Source: Paenibacillus sp. 1011MAR3C5 (GTDB lineage Bacteria; Bacillota; Bacilli; Paenibacillales; Paenibacillaceae). From it: 64,000 nucleotides of DNA. Both the position numbers and the translations under genes were made by a program. The notes beneath the pieces were generated by a model. It was not told the DNA's origin. It made no database searches and worked only from the letters and a program-made list of their open reading frames with translations. Of the stretch, positions 51,485 through 61,394 are shown piece by piece (the stretch's first letter is position 1; every line of letters starts with the position of its first letter). The DNA lies in NCBI RefSeq assembly GCF_003591485.1, contig NZ_QZCF01000005.1:248001-312000 (forward strand), given 5' to 3'.

Positions 51485-52774
51485 ATGAAAGGCGGGCATC
51501 ACCAAATGGGCAGCGGGCTTCTCCAACCATTCCCTAAGCGGCGGCAAAGGGAACATTATAAAGGCGTTTTTTTCATATTGGGGCTGAATTCTACAGACGA
51601 TTCCTTTGCGGTGGGCCTGTACGAAGGGCGTACAATCGTACCGATGGGGGACTTCTTTAAGGGCTTGAATGTCAAGGACAAAGAAACGCTGAGGCAGACC
51701 ATTCTGCAAAATCAAATTCAGTCTGAAGGGGCGTTTATCGCTGTCGCACCAGCCATCTGCGTCGAGTTATCCTTCCAAGCCGTCGTGCAGCGCGAGCTGA
51801 TCGATCCGGCTTTTACCTCGTTTCAACTGGCTGTTCCTTCTTCGGAATGCACATGGGATAAGCTGATCAGGGATAATACTATCGTTCATCCCGAGGTTCG
51901 TATTACGCATCCCGAGAAGCTGGTGTGGAAGGACCTTCATATCGACAAAGAGGGCTATCTCGCCTACCTCATTCAAATCTCGCCTTATATGCTTCCGTTT
52001 CTGCGGAACCGGACGTTAACGCTAATCCGTTATCCACAGGGGATACCTGGCGAATCCTTTTTTCAGAAGGATTGCCCCGATTACGCGCCTTCCTTTATCG
52101 CTACCGAACAAGAAGGCGACAAATCGTATATCGTTTGCAAGGATTTGTCTACGCTATGCTGGCTGGGTAATCAACTGGCGATCGAATATCATATCCCGTT
52201 TCAAGCGATCGGAAATGAACGTCCGCTCGAAATTGTGCTGGATCTGGACCCGCCAAGCCGCGAGAAGTTCCAACTGGCGGTGAAAGCTGCTGCGGAGATG
52301 AAACGCATCTTCGATTCGTTCGGCATTATCAGCTTCCCCAAGATCTCGGGCGGAAAGGGTCTGCAAATTCATATCCCGATATCGCCAAACAGCCAGTTGA
52401 CGTATGACGATGCCAGAGTGTTTACGTCTTTTATAGCAAATTATTTGGTTGAGCAGTTTCCGAACGATTTTACCATTGAGCGATTGAAGAAGAATCGGGG
52501 TGGAAGACTGTACATCGACTACATTCAGCATGCTGCGGGCAAAACGATCATCAGTCCTTACTCGACGCGAGGGAACGAAGATGCGACTGTCGCAACACCG
52601 CTTTATTGGGAGGAGGTTCATGAGCAGTTATCGGTTCGCACCTTCAACATTCCGTATGTTCTGGATCGGCTAACTCGCATGGCCTGTCCAATGAGCGATT
52701 TTTTCAAGCAAGAGAACAAGGGGCTCGAACAGGTCATTGCTAAGCTGAAGGAGAGGAGCATGGTCCGCACATGA
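51485..52774 (+). CDS. ligD: LigD polymerase-domain protein with ligase OB relic
   Basis: A 429-residue protein. Residues about 27-120 match the C-terminal OB domain of ATP-dependent DNA ligase in bacterial LigD (FILGLNSTDDSFAVGLYEG, CVELSFQ, CTWDKL), but the adenylation domain with its KxDG lysine that should come before it is absent. Residues about 135-420 are the LigD primase-polymerase domain with catalytic LDLDPP near 255, SGGKGLQIHIP near 289 and YIDYIQHAAGKTIISPYSTR (20 residues) near 340. It belongs to Ku-dependent end joining. The start is uncertain: no ribosome site precedes 51485 or 51506. It may be a truncated LigD or a natural split form with the ligase elsewhere. Confidence 0.82.
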   Translation: MKGGHHQMGSGLLQPFPKRRQREHYKGVFFILGLNSTDDSFAVGLYEGRTIVPMGDFFKGLNVKDKETLRQTILQNQIQSEGAFIAVAPAICVELSFQAVVQRELIDPAFTSFQLAVPSSECTWDKLIRDNTIVHPEVRITHPEKLVWKDLHIDKEGYLAYLIQISPYMLPFLRNRTLTLIRYPQGIPGESFFQKDCPDYAPSFIATEQEGDKSYIVCKDLSTLCWLGNQLAIEYHIPFQAIGNERPLEIVLDLDPPSREKFQLAVKAAAEMKRIFDSFGIISFPKISGGKGLQIHIPISPNSQLTYDDARVFTSFIANYLVEQFPNDFTIERLKKNRGGRLYIDYIQHAAGKTIISPYSTRGNEDATVATPLYWEEVHEQLSVRTFNIPYVLDRLTRMACPMSDFFKQENKGLEQVIAKLKERSMVRT

Positions 52775-52932
52775 TGGTCTGTCAGGCTATTGTCGATCAT
52801 CTCCCATCTTCCATGGCAACTGCAAATATTACGGTTTTTTGGCATGCCTTGCAGAAGCGTACGACTGAACTTCTGTGCAACAATGACCGCCAATCGAGTA
52901 TAATGGGTTAAAAATCATAGTCGGGTGACGGT

Positions 52933-54003
52933 ATGAAAAATATTATTTTTACAGGGGGAGGGTCTGCGGGCCATGTCACTGTGAACATCGCTTTAATACC
53001 GAAGCTAGCTGAGAAGGGCTGGTCCGCAGCCTATATCGGTTCAAGCGACGGGATTGAGAGACGGCTTGTCTCTGAGCTACCGCAGGTCAGCTATCATCCT
53101 ATATCGACAGGCAAGCTTAGACGCTACTTATCCTGGCAAAACGTGAAGGACCCGTTCCGAGTAATCAAAGGCATCTTCCAAGCTTACCGGATTTTAAAAC
53201 AGGAAAAGCCGAATGTTGTGTTCTCCAAAGGCGGATTTGTATCCGTGCCCGTTGTCATGGCGGCCTGGATGAATAAAGTGCCTGTCATCATTCATGAATC
53301 CGATATTACCCCGGGGCTGGCGAACAGGCTGGCCAGCCCGTTCGCTACGGTCATATGCACCACCTTTCCAGAGACAGCGCGCGCGATTGGAGAGAAGAAG
53401 AGCCGATATGTAGGGGCTGTAATCCGCGAGAGCTTAAAGCAAGGCAGCGCGGAGCGCGGGCGGTCCTTTACCGGACTGCCGGATAACGGAAAGCCGTCGC
53501 TTCTAGTTATGGGCGGGAGCCTGGGCGCAAGGCGAATCAATGAAGCTGTGCGCCAGGCTTTGCCAGAGCTGGCGAAGGCTTATCAGGTCATTCATCTGTG
53601 CGGGAAAGGCCAGCTGGATCAGAGAATTGCGTATCCAGATTACCGCCAATACGAATATGTGAATGAACAACTGCCCGATATATTGGCGATGAGCAATTAT
53701 GTCATTTCCCGGGCAGGCTCCAATTCGATCTTTGAGTTTCTATCCTTAAGGAAGCCGATGCTGCTTATTCCGCTCACCAAGCAACAGAGCAGGGGTGACC
53801 AGCTGCTGAATGCGGCATCGTTCGAGCGAAGCGGGTATTGCAAAGTGCTGCATGAAGAGAGACTGAATTCGGAATCGCTGCTTGCATCTGTGCAAGACAT
53901 CTCTCGCAACAAGCAATCCTACCTTCGCAGCATGGATCGCTATGAAGCACAAGATGCGTTAACGGCAGTCTATAAGATCATTATAGAGTCAGCAAAAGAC
54001 TAA
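52933..54003 (+). CDS. murG: MurG-like GlcNAc transferase
   Basis: A 356-residue GT28 glycosyltransferase. The N-terminal glycine loop reads [19 protein letters not shown], and the chain has [27 protein letters not shown] near 95-120 (given in part), [15 protein letters not shown] near 194 and [22 protein letters not shown] (in part) near 258. It adds GlcNAc to lipid I, giving lipid II. It is not in the mur/div cluster and its loop differs from the common GGTGGH form, so it may be the second MurG copy found in some Bacillales. TATAAT at 52899 is a plausible -10 box. Confidence 0.85.
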   Translation: MKNIIFTGGGSAGHVTVNIALIPKLAEKGWSAAYIGSSDGIERRLVSELPQVSYHPISTGKLRRYLSWQNVKDPFRVIKGIFQAYRILKQEKPNVVFSKGGFVSVPVVMAAWMNKVPVIIHESDITPGLANRLASPFATVICTTFPETARAIGEKKSRYVGAVIRESLKQGSAERGRSFTGLPDNGKPSLLVMGGSLGARRINEAVRQALPELAKAYQVIHLCGKGQLDQRIAYPDYRQYEYVNEQLPDILAMSNYVISRAGSNSIFEFLSLRKPMLLIPLTKQQSRGDQLLNAASFERSGYCKVLHEERLNSESLLASVQDISRNKQSYLRSMDRYEAQDALTAVYKIIIESAKD

Positions 54004-54109
54004 CAGTGGGCAGACTTAAAAGCAGAGTGTTCACCGCTGTCTTGCAGCTTGACGTATCTATCTGTTTCATGTAAAGTAATGTAAATTAAAGATACCGAAT
54101 AGCGTGGAC

Positions 54110-54332
54110 CAAGATCAACGCGTTCCAACCATTCGCTCTCCAGAGAGGAAACCCTTAGGCTGAAAGGTTTGCCGCTGCGAAAGAACGCCAACCTGTCTTG
54201 CGAGCTGCAATTGTGAGTTCATGCACGGTTGCCGGCCTTGGGCCGTTATCAGTAGAAGGACCGCTGATGCATGCCGCGGTCGAATATAGGGTGGTACCAC
54301 GACGCATTCGTCCCTGACGAATGCGTCTTTTT
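54110..54332 (+). promoter_or_regulatory. T-box leader of proS
   Basis: The T-box sequence AGGGTGGTACCACG is at 54288-54301, followed directly by a perfect terminator stem, GACGCATTCGTC with GACGAATGCGTC, and five Ts (to 54332). Stem I features such as AGAGAGG and CTGAAAGG lie upstream. CCA at 54188-54190, just after the GAACG arm, is a possible proline specifier codon. Uncharged tRNA-Pro should favour the antiterminator and switch proS on. Confidence 0.9.
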
Positions 54333-54368
54333 GCGTTTGCCTATTTAATAAAAAGGAGGTCATGTTGG

Positions 54369-56099
54369 ATGCGTCAAAGCCGCTTATTATCCACGACAGG
54401 GAGGGAAGCGCCAGCGGATGCCGAAGCTGTCAGCCATCAGCTCCTGCTGCGAGCTGGTATGATACGTCAACTGGCTGCTGGTATTTACACGTATTTGCCG
54501 CTCGGCCGAAGGGTACTGCGTAAGGTTGAGCAAGTAATCAGGGAAGAAATGGATCGGACGGGAGCGCAAGAGCTGCTCATGCCAGCGATGCAGCCGGCGG
54601 AGCTATGGAAGGAGTCGGGAAGATACTCTCAATATGGGCCGGAGCTTATACGGTTGCAGGATCGCCACAACCGGGATTTTGCGCTTGGCCCGACTCATGA
54701 GGAAGTCATAACGACGCTCGTTCGGTCCGAGATTAATTCCTATCGCAGACTGCCGCTAACCCTCTATCAAATTCAGACGAAGTATCGCGATGAACGCCGT
54801 CCGCGATATGGCTTGCTGCGGGGACGTGAGTTTCTGATGAAGGATGCTTATTCATTCGATATGGATGCAGATGGACTGGATCGTTCGTATTGGCAAATGT
54901 TCGAGGCATATAACCGGATATTCAATCGTTGCGGCATTCGGTTCCGCGCTGTTGAAGCGGATGCGGGAACCATTGGCGGCGAGGGCGGCACACATGAATT
55001 TATGGCGCTGGCTGATATCGGAGAAGATACGATAGCCGCCTGTTCGCATTGCGATTATGCGGCAAATCTGGAGAAAGCAGAATCAGGCCCGCAAAGGGAG
55101 AAGTCTGTAGCAGACTCGGTAGATGCGCAAGCTCTTGAAAAGGTGCACACGCCCGGCATACGTACGATCGACGAACTGGCAGCATTTATGCAGATTCGGC
55201 CAGAAGAAATAATAAAGACACTTGTCATAAAGGCTGATGATCAGCTGGTTGCGGTAGTCGTTCGCGGAGATCATGAAATTAATGAACTGAAAGTGAAGCA
55301 TTATCTTAAGGCGACCGATGTGACTCTCGCCGACTCGGAGGAAATATCGCTTGCTTCAGGTGTACCAGTTGGATTTCTGGGACCTGTAGGTCAGTCCTTG
55401 CCGTTGTTGATCGATCGTGCTGTCGTTGGGATGGAGACAGCAGTTGCCGGAGCCAACGAGGCGGATTATCATTACCGGCATGTCAATCCGCTGCGGGATT
55501 TGGCGAATGACCGAATGGGGGATTTCCGCAATGTGAAAGAGGGGGAGCCTTGTCCGCGTTGTAAGCAGGGGACATTAATGTTCCATCGGGGAATTGAGAT
55601 AGGTCATGTATTCAAGCTGGGTACCAAATATAGCGAAAAGCTGGATGCACGGTTTCTTAACTCATCGGGACAAGATCAGCCTTTCATTATGGGTTGTTAT
55701 GGCATTGGTGTATCTCGCATCCTGTCTGCTGTCATAGAGCAGCAACATGATGAGTGGGGTATTGTCTGGCCTGTCTCAATCGCGCCGTATCATGTGCATC
55801 TCATCCCGATATCGATCAAGAATGATCGTCATATGGAGGTAGCGCAACAATTATATGATCATCTATTGAGCCAGGGAATCGAAGTGCTGCTGGATGACCG
55901 GGATGAGCGACCAGGCGTCAAGTTCAAGGACGCTGACCTAATCGGCATTCCGGTAAGGATCGTCATCGGGAAGGATGCCGAGCAAGGCATGGTGGAATAT
56001 ACGGAACGGAGAACGCTCCGGAAGGAACTCCTGCGGATTGGAGAGGCGTTGGAGCGCGCTCGAAATGCAGTTTCCCTTGACCATATTTCAGAGGTTTGA
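54369..56099 (+). CDS. proS: Prolyl-tRNA synthetase
   Basis: A 576-residue class II synthetase of the bacterial ProS type with the editing insertion domain. Motif 1 region (IREEMDRTGAQELLMPAM), motif 2 (TKYRDERRPRYGLLRGREF, in part) and motif 3 (GCYGIGVSRILSAVIEQ) are present, and the insert spans about 230-400 (VGFLGPVGQSLPLLIDRAVVG in part). A C-terminal anticodon-binding domain runs from about 480. The start at 54369 is 9 bases after AAGGAGG; an earlier ATG lies inside the T-box terminator and is not credible. Expression is controlled by the T-box leader upstream. Confidence 0.95.
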   Translation: MRQSRLLSTTGREAPADAEAVSHQLLLRAGMIRQLAAGIYTYLPLGRRVLRKVEQVIREEMDRTGAQELLMPAMQPAELWKESGRYSQYGPELIRLQDRHNRDFALGPTHEEVITTLVRSEINSYRRLPLTLYQIQTKYRDERRPRYGLLRGREFLMKDAYSFDMDADGLDRSYWQMFEAYNRIFNRCGIRFRAVEADAGTIGGEGGTHEFMALADIGEDTIAACSHCDYAANLEKAESGPQREKSVADSVDAQALEKVHTPGIRTIDELAAFMQIRPEEIIKTLVIKADDQLVAVVVRGDHEINELKVKHYLKATDVTLADSEEISLASGVPVGFLGPVGQSLPLLIDRAVVGMETAVAGANEADYHYRHVNPLRDLANDRMGDFRNVKEGEPCPRCKQGTLMFHRGIEIGHVFKLGTKYSEKLDARFLNSSGQDQPFIMGCYGIGVSRILSAVIEQQHDEWGIVWPVSIAPYHVHLIPISIKNDRHMEVAQQLYDHLLSQGIEVLLDDRDERPGVKFKDADLIGIPVRIVIGKDAEQGMVEYTERRTLRKELLRIGEALERARNAVSLDHISEV

Positions 56100-56291
56100 G
56101 AAGAAAAGCTGGTTGACTCCCAATTGAATGAAATGCGCAACAAAGTCTTCCATTTTATCGATTATAAAGTTTCGTACGTCGAACTGTATTAGTGTTTGCA
56201 GATGGAGGGGATCGTCTATTGCGCCTCATATTAGGTATAATAGGGAAAACCGAGTTTTAGGCGCATACGCACGGAAAGAGGAGGCTATTCT

Positions 56292-57194
56292 TTGACTCTG
56301 CAGCAGTTGAAATATGTGATAGAAGTGGCCAATCGAGGGTCCATTAATGAAGCGGCCAAGCGGCTCTTCATCTCCCAACCAAGCTTGTCCAATGCGATCA
56401 AGGATCTGGAAGAGGAGATGAACATCTCCATCTTCGAGCGTACCAATAAGGGCATCTCGCTCTCCAAGGAAGGTGCGGAGTTTCTCAGCTATGCCCGGCA
56501 AGTGGTGGAGCAAGCCGAATTATTAGAGAGCCGCTATCTGAATGCGAAGCCTTCTCCGCAGCACTTCTCTGTATCCACTCAGCACTATGCCTTTGCCGTT
56601 AATGCTTTTGTAAGCTTGGTGCAAGAGTACGGCCAGGACGAATACGAGCTGGCACTGCGCGAGACCAAAACCTATGAGATTATCGAGGACGTCAAGAGCA
56701 TGCGCAGCGAAATCGGCATTCTGTATTTGAATGAATTCAACGGAAAAGTGATCAACAAGCTGCTAAAGTCCGCCAATCTTCAGTTCACCAGCCTGTTCAC
56801 GGCCAAGCCGCATATTTTTGTCAGCATCAAAAATCCGCTTGCCAAGCAATCCATTGTCAAGATCGAGGATTTGCAGCCCTACCCGAATCTCTCGTTCGAT
56901 CAAGGCGAATACAACTCGTTCCACTTTTCCGAGGAAATTCTTAGTACCTTAATTCATAAGAAGAGCATACGGGTGAACGATAGGGCAACGCTGTTCAACC
57001 TTCTCATTGGCTTGAACGGATATACGATCTCTACAGGCGTGCTCAGCTCCGATCTGAATGGCAACGAAATTATCCCGGTTCCGCTGGATGTGAATGAAAG
57101 CATTAATGTGGGGTGGATATCCCATAAGAACGTAGCTTTGTCCAAGCTGGGCACGTCATATGTCGAGGCACTGAAGCAAGCGATTGGACAATAG
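56292..57194 (+). CDS. LysR family regulator, probable metE activator
   Basis: A 300-residue LysR regulator: winged helix-turn-helix at about 1-60 (GSINEAAKRLFISQPSLSNA as recognition region) and a periplasmic-binding-like effector domain at 90-295. It lies on the same strand as metE, 141 bases upstream of it, and two palindromes of LysR type lie between them. Together this suggests a methionine or homocysteine-responsive regulator like MtaR/MetR of streptococci. TTG 56292 is the start, 7 bases after AGAGGAGG. Confidence 0.85.
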   Translation: MTLQQLKYVIEVANRGSINEAAKRLFISQPSLSNAIKDLEEEMNISIFERTNKGISLSKEGAEFLSYARQVVEQAELLESRYLNAKPSPQHFSVSTQHYAFAVNAFVSLVQEYGQDEYELALRETKTYEIIEDVKSMRSEIGILYLNEFNGKVINKLLKSANLQFTSLFTAKPHIFVSIKNPLAKQSIVKIEDLQPYPNLSFDQGEYNSFHFSEEILSTLIHKKSIRVNDRATLFNLLIGLNGYTISTGVLSSDLNGNEIIPVPLDVNESINVGWISHKNVALSKLGTSYVEALKQAIGQ

Positions 57195-57232
57195 TCATAC
57201 GTTAACGGGGCTGTCAACCCTTTTGCGCTTTG

Positions 57233-57280
57233 TTATAGCTAATGGCTATAACTAGTCATAGCATAATCCAGTTATGCTAT
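57233..57280 (+). promoter_or_regulatory. Two LysR-type palindromes before metE
   Basis: TTATAGC-TAATG-GCTATAA (57233-57251) and ATAGCATAA-TCCAG-TTATGCTAT (57258-57280, outer bases included) are both near-perfect inverted repeats, with centres about 27 bases apart. This is the usual layout of a LysR recognition site plus an activation site. No SAM riboswitch was seen, so the regulator may replace it. Confidence 0.7.
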
Positions 57281-57335
57281 ATCCACAAATCCATGTTATC
57301 TTTCTTGTAACAATTCATTTAGGGGTGTTGCGAGA

Positions 57336-59621
57336 ATGGTGAAGAGCAGTGTATTGGGGTATCCGCGCATCGGAGCGGATCGCGAGTGGAAGAAGGCGCT
57401 TGAGGCATTCTGGGGAGGCAAGCTGGAGGAATCGGCATTCGAGAGCCAGCTTCAAGATATTCGATTGAATCATTTGCGCAAGCAGAAGGAGCAAGGCATC
57501 GATCTGATTCCGGTCAATGACTTCAGTTATTACGATCATATCCTGGATACAGCGGCTATGTTCGGCATCGTGCCGAAGAGATTCCTTTACGAGGGCGGCG
57601 CTGTACCGCTTTCGGTATATTACGGCATGGCTCGCGGTACGAAGGAAGCGACTGCAAGTGAAATGACAAAATGGTTCAATACGAACTATCATTATATCGT
57701 GCCTGAGCTGGACGGCGCTTCGCCTGCGCTGACGGAGAACAAGCCATTGAACGCTTACCGCGAAGCGAAGGAGAAGCTGGGCATCGAAGGCAAGCCGGTC
57801 CTTGTAGGCCCGCTTACATTCCTGAAGCTGTCAAAAGGTTATGAGGCCTTCGAGACAGACGCATGGTTGGATCGCTTGGTTCCACTGTATGTACAGGTTC
57901 TGACAGAACTGGCGCAAGAAGGCGTTCAGTGGGTTCAGATCGATGAGCCGATCCTGGTTACAAAAGCAGATGAGGCGGATATCAAGCGCCTGCGCAGCAT
58001 CTATGAGACGCTCAATAAAGCCGTTCCCGGCCTGAACATTTTGCTTCAAACGTATTTTGAATCGGTCGACAACTATGAGGCTATCGTTCAGCTTCCGGTT
58101 CAAGGCATCGGCCTTGACTTCGTACATGGCTTGAAGGGGAATCTTGCAGCGATCAAGCAGTTCGGCTTCCCATCGGACAAGGTGCTGGGTGCTGGCGTTA
58201 TTGACGGCCGCGGTATTTGGAAAGCGTCGCTTCGCGAGAAGCTGGCGCTGGCACAAGAGCTGGCTGGACTCGTGTCCCCAGACCGACTGATTGTACAATC
58301 CTCTTGCAGCCTGCTGCATGTGCCGGTAACGGTAAGCAAGGAAGCGAAGCTTATGCCTGAGCTGAAGGGCGCCCTTGCTTTTGCAGACGAAAAGCTGGTC
58401 GAGCTTGTATTGCTGACGAAAGCTTTGACTTCCGGCGAAGCTTCAATTGCCGGGGAAATCGCACAATGCGACAAAGATCTACTTGCACTTAGCGAGTCGA
58501 GCCAGCGCAACCGCAATGATGTGAAGCAAGCTGTTGCGGCTATTAGCGCAGGTGAGCCAAGCCGTTTGCCGTTCGCGGAGCGTCATGTTGCGCAGCAGAA
58601 TAAGTGGCAGCTTCCTATTCTGCCTACAACGACGATCGGCAGCTTCCCGCAATCTGCGGAGGTTCGCAAAGCGCGTCAGCTGTGGCGCAAGGGAGAATGG
58701 AGCGAGGCTCAATACGAAGCATTTATCCAAGAGCAAATTGACCTTTGGATTAAGCTTCAAGAAGAGATCGGACTGGACGTTCTGGTGCACGGCGAGTTCG
58801 AGCGTACAGATATGGTAGAATTCTTCGGTGAGAAGCTGGCCGGATTTGCGTTCACGCAATATGGCTGGGTTCAATCCTATGGCTCCCGCTGCGTGAAGCC
58901 GCCAATCATCTTCGGTGATGTGGCATTCGAGCAAGCGATGACCGTTGAAGAGACGAAGTATGCGCAATCGAAGACGGCGCGCCCTGTCAAAGGCATGCTG
59001 ACAGGTCCGATTACGATCATGAACTGGTCGTTCGTACGAGATGATCTTACACGCGAGCAGATTGCCTACCAGCTGGCTTATGCGCTTAGACAAGAGGTTG
59101 AAGCGCTTGAGCAAGCAGGCATCGGCATGATCCAGGTGGATGAGCCGGCTGTCCGTGAAGGCTTGCCGCTGAAAGAAGAGGATCAGGCCTCATACCTGGC
59201 ATGGTCGGTCAAGGCATTCCGCTTGACGACGGCTACGGTACAGCCTGAGACACAAATTCATACGCATATGTGCTATTGCGAATTCCATGATATGATCGGT
59301 TCCATCGAAGCGATGGATGCGGACGTGATCTCGATTGAGACTTCCCGCAGCCATGGCGAGCTGATTCACAGCTTTGAGGAGAATACGTATGAGCTGGGCA
59401 TCGGTCTTGGCGTATACGACATTCACAGCCCGCGCGTTCCTGGTGTCGGCGAGATGACCAATATGATCGACCGCGCGCTGCGCGTACTTGATCCGAAGCT
59501 GTTCTGGATCAACCCGGACTGCGGTCTGAAGACTCGCGGCCAGGAAGAGACTGTAGCATCCTTGCGCAACATGGTAGAAGCTACCCAGATTGCTCGCGAG
59601 AAGCATGCCGTACAGGTTTAA
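57336..59621 (+). CDS. metE: Cobalamin-independent methionine synthase
   Basis: A 761-residue zinc enzyme that moves a methyl group from methyl-tetrahydrofolate to homocysteine. The N-terminal domain starts with SSVLGYPRIGADREWKK; the C-terminal catalytic half has LPTTTIGSFPQSAEVRKAR near 430, PVKGMLTGPITIMNWS, IQVDEPAVREG, the zinc ligands in HTHMCYCEF near 643-650 and PDCGLKTRG near 728. Size fits the family. The upstream LysR gene and two palindromes should govern it. A terminator follows at 59671. Confidence 0.97.
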   Translation: MVKSSVLGYPRIGADREWKKALEAFWGGKLEESAFESQLQDIRLNHLRKQKEQGIDLIPVNDFSYYDHILDTAAMFGIVPKRFLYEGGAVPLSVYYGMARGTKEATASEMTKWFNTNYHYIVPELDGASPALTENKPLNAYREAKEKLGIEGKPVLVGPLTFLKLSKGYEAFETDAWLDRLVPLYVQVLTELAQEGVQWVQIDEPILVTKADEADIKRLRSIYETLNKAVPGLNILLQTYFESVDNYEAIVQLPVQGIGLDFVHGLKGNLAAIKQFGFPSDKVLGAGVIDGRGIWKASLREKLALAQELAGLVSPDRLIVQSSCSLLHVPVTVSKEAKLMPELKGALAFADEKLVELVLLTKALTSGEASIAGEIAQCDKDLLALSESSQRNRNDVKQAVAAISAGEPSRLPFAERHVAQQNKWQLPILPTTTIGSFPQSAEVRKARQLWRKGEWSEAQYEAFIQEQIDLWIKLQEEIGLDVLVHGEFERTDMVEFFGEKLAGFAFTQYGWVQSYGSRCVKPPIIFGDVAFEQAMTVEETKYAQSKTARPVKGMLTGPITIMNWSFVRDDLTREQIAYQLAYALRQEVEALEQAGIGMIQVDEPAVREGLPLKEEDQASYLAWSVKAFRLTTATVQPETQIHTHMCYCEFHDMIGSIEAMDADVISIETSRSHGELIHSFEENTYELGIGLGVYDIHSPRVPGVGEMTNMIDRALRVLDPKLFWINPDCGLKTRGQEETVASLRNMVEATQIAREKHAVQV

Positions 59622-59670
59622 TACAAGTTCTATTCATCAGATAGAGAGAACGATTGGATAGGGTTCATAT

Positions 59671-59708
59671 AGAGGAGCAGACGCGTGGCGTTTTGTTCCT
59701 CTTTTTCT
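59671..59708 (+). terminator. Terminator after metE
   Basis: AGAGGA pairs with TCCTCT, inner ACGC pairs with GCGT, and five Ts follow. Confidence 0.75.
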
Positions 59709-59826
59709 TTCCATATAATCGAAAATAACTATAGCTTATTCTCGTCCTTCACACGAAAACGGCTATTGTGGTAATATGATTTAATCCAATTCAAGGATCA
59801 GATCAGCTAGAATAGGAGAGACCAAC

Positions 59827-60918
59827 ATGTCCCACTGCTTAACGCCAGCGCAGCAGCTGGCAATCGATCATATTGCAGCATACGCGCAATCTCGCAAGGA
59901 CGATGCGGCGTCGATCATAGAAGAAGTTCTTGCGATGTCCAATATACACGGCGAGACGCTGGAGCAAGCAGTGGCGAGTATGAATCAACATGCTCGTGTC
60001 GCCTTGCATTTTCATCCCGACCGTCTGAATCCGGCCATGAAGAGTATTGCGGAGGCGCTGCTGGAGGAAGGCGTCTATAAGAGCCAGTTCGAGACGTTTC
60101 TATCTAATGGGAGTGTCTCCGCCTATCCTGGCGGCCAAAGGGATGTATGGGAGGAGCGGCTGTTCGGAGGGGCTTACCAGACGGAGGGGACGACGAATGC
60201 CGAGCGGCCCAAGTACGGAGCGCTAAACCTGATGCTTCATCCTGACGGTCCTGCTCCCCGATTCGGCTCATGTTATTTTCTACTGCGACCGAATGTTACC
60301 CGCCGCTGCACGTTCACATATATGGATTCGCATCAGGAGCCGGAGGAGAAGGGAACGAGTGCTCAGTTCAGCATGATTCTGGCCGCTTTGTTGAGAGACG
60401 CCTTTCAGAACGAGTCTGCCTTGGGGGAGAGAGAACTGACACCCGGCAAGCTGTTGGAGCATCTGATTCACAAGCTTGGCCTTCCGCTTATCGAACCGTC
60501 GCATAGGCTTGCCATGCGCAATCTGAATCACTATATTGAAGCACAGATACACGGGACTGTTTCATTGAAAGAAGATGCGGAATCGCTTGTCGCCGACCCG
60601 TCCTTTAAAGGTACGAAGACAGGAGAGCTGCTGGAGCGTTTATGCCTTCTATATGACATCAGGCTGTTTTGGCATATGGGCTATTCGCTGGCTGTTGCGG
60701 ATGTGCCTTCTAATTTCCGAGGCCCAGCGATGCCTTCCTTGGCCCAGAGGATTGCGGTGAACGGAAGGATCAATGCCCATACCATTGGAGCGGCTGCAGC
60801 GGAGGTCGTAAGGCATCCCGATGCATGGAGCGATCGGGGTAGCGCTAAGGCTATGCTGCAAGAGCTGAAATTATTGTGGCATGTGCTGGTTCGATACGGC
60901 AGTCCCTTTCCAATATAA
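59827..60918 (+). CDS. DUF3626 family protein
   Basis: A 363-residue soluble protein that I recognise as DUF3626. Its marks are VALHFHPDR near 58, the Arg-containing RPKYGALNLM near 126 with FGSCYFLLRPNVTRRC near 145, and a later HIGYSLAVADVPSNFRGP-type segment. The biochemical role is unknown; the spaced Arg, Tyr and Glu residues recall ADP-ribosyltransferase folds, but this is a guess. AGGAGAG lies before the ATG. It stands alone, convergent with the small membrane gene at 60979. Confidence 0.75.
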   Translation: MSHCLTPAQQLAIDHIAAYAQSRKDDAASIIEEVLAMSNIHGETLEQAVASMNQHARVALHFHPDRLNPAMKSIAEALLEEGVYKSQFETFLSNGSVSAYPGGQRDVWEERLFGGAYQTEGTTNAERPKYGALNLMLHPDGPAPRFGSCYFLLRPNVTRRCTFTYMDSHQEPEEKGTSAQFSMILAALLRDAFQNESALGERELTPGKLLEHLIHKLGLPLIEPSHRLAMRNLNHYIEAQIHGTVSLKEDAESLVADPSFKGTKTGELLERLCLLYDIRLFWHMGYSLAVADVPSNFRGPAMPSLAQRIAVNGRINAHTIGAAAAEVVRHPDAWSDRGSAKAMLQELKLLWHVLVRYGSPFPI

Positions 60919-60978
60919 AGAAAAGCCATGTGCAGAGCTCATCGCAAGCTGACGTAAACTCCGCTCCCCGTAGACTCG

Positions 60979-61179
60979 TCAGAAAAATAGGCTTAATAAA
61001 AATATCGTGCCGACGATTAAAAGAACGACACCGCCAAATCGGGTCATCATCAGATAGCCTTCGCTCGGTTCCGAGTCGCCTTTCACTTTCCAGCCTTCAT
61101 TGATGTACCAAGCGAAGTCAGGTTTTACGAGATAAAGGACGCCAAATGCAATGAAGATTAACCCAATAAAAACGAACAT
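60979..61179 (-). CDS. Small two-segment membrane protein (DUF6199-like)
   Basis: A 66-residue protein with two hydrophobic segments, FVFIGLIFIAFGVLYLV at the start and GGVVLLIVGTIFLLSLFF at the end, joined by a polar loop with WKVKGDSEPSEGY and MTRFGG. This layout matches small DUF6199-type proteins of Paenibacillus. AAAGGAG precedes the ATG at 61179. The function is unknown. It ends 60 bases from the convergent DUF3626 gene. Confidence 0.75.
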   Translation of the reverse strand: MFVFIGLIFIAFGVLYLVKPDFAWYINEGWKVKGDSEPSEGYLMMTRFGGVVLLIVGTIFLLSLFF

Positions 61180-61394
61180 TTGATCAACTCCTTTACAAAG
61201 AAATACGTGAAAAACAAGGAATTGGTTCCGATATCTCCCTTATTTACATTTGGCTTATCCATTAGGATTCAGCCAACAGCAAGTAGGCTTAGGCGGTTAT
61301 TTTTTTATGTAAAATTTTGGACTTATGAAACGGTCAAGGTTACAGCTATAATAAATTTATCCAATTGATAGAAGAGAGAGAAGGGACATTCGTT

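Noticed and set aside
54321..54368. Upstream in-frame start for proS
   Set aside because: Lies inside the T-box terminator stem, so it cannot be the real start.
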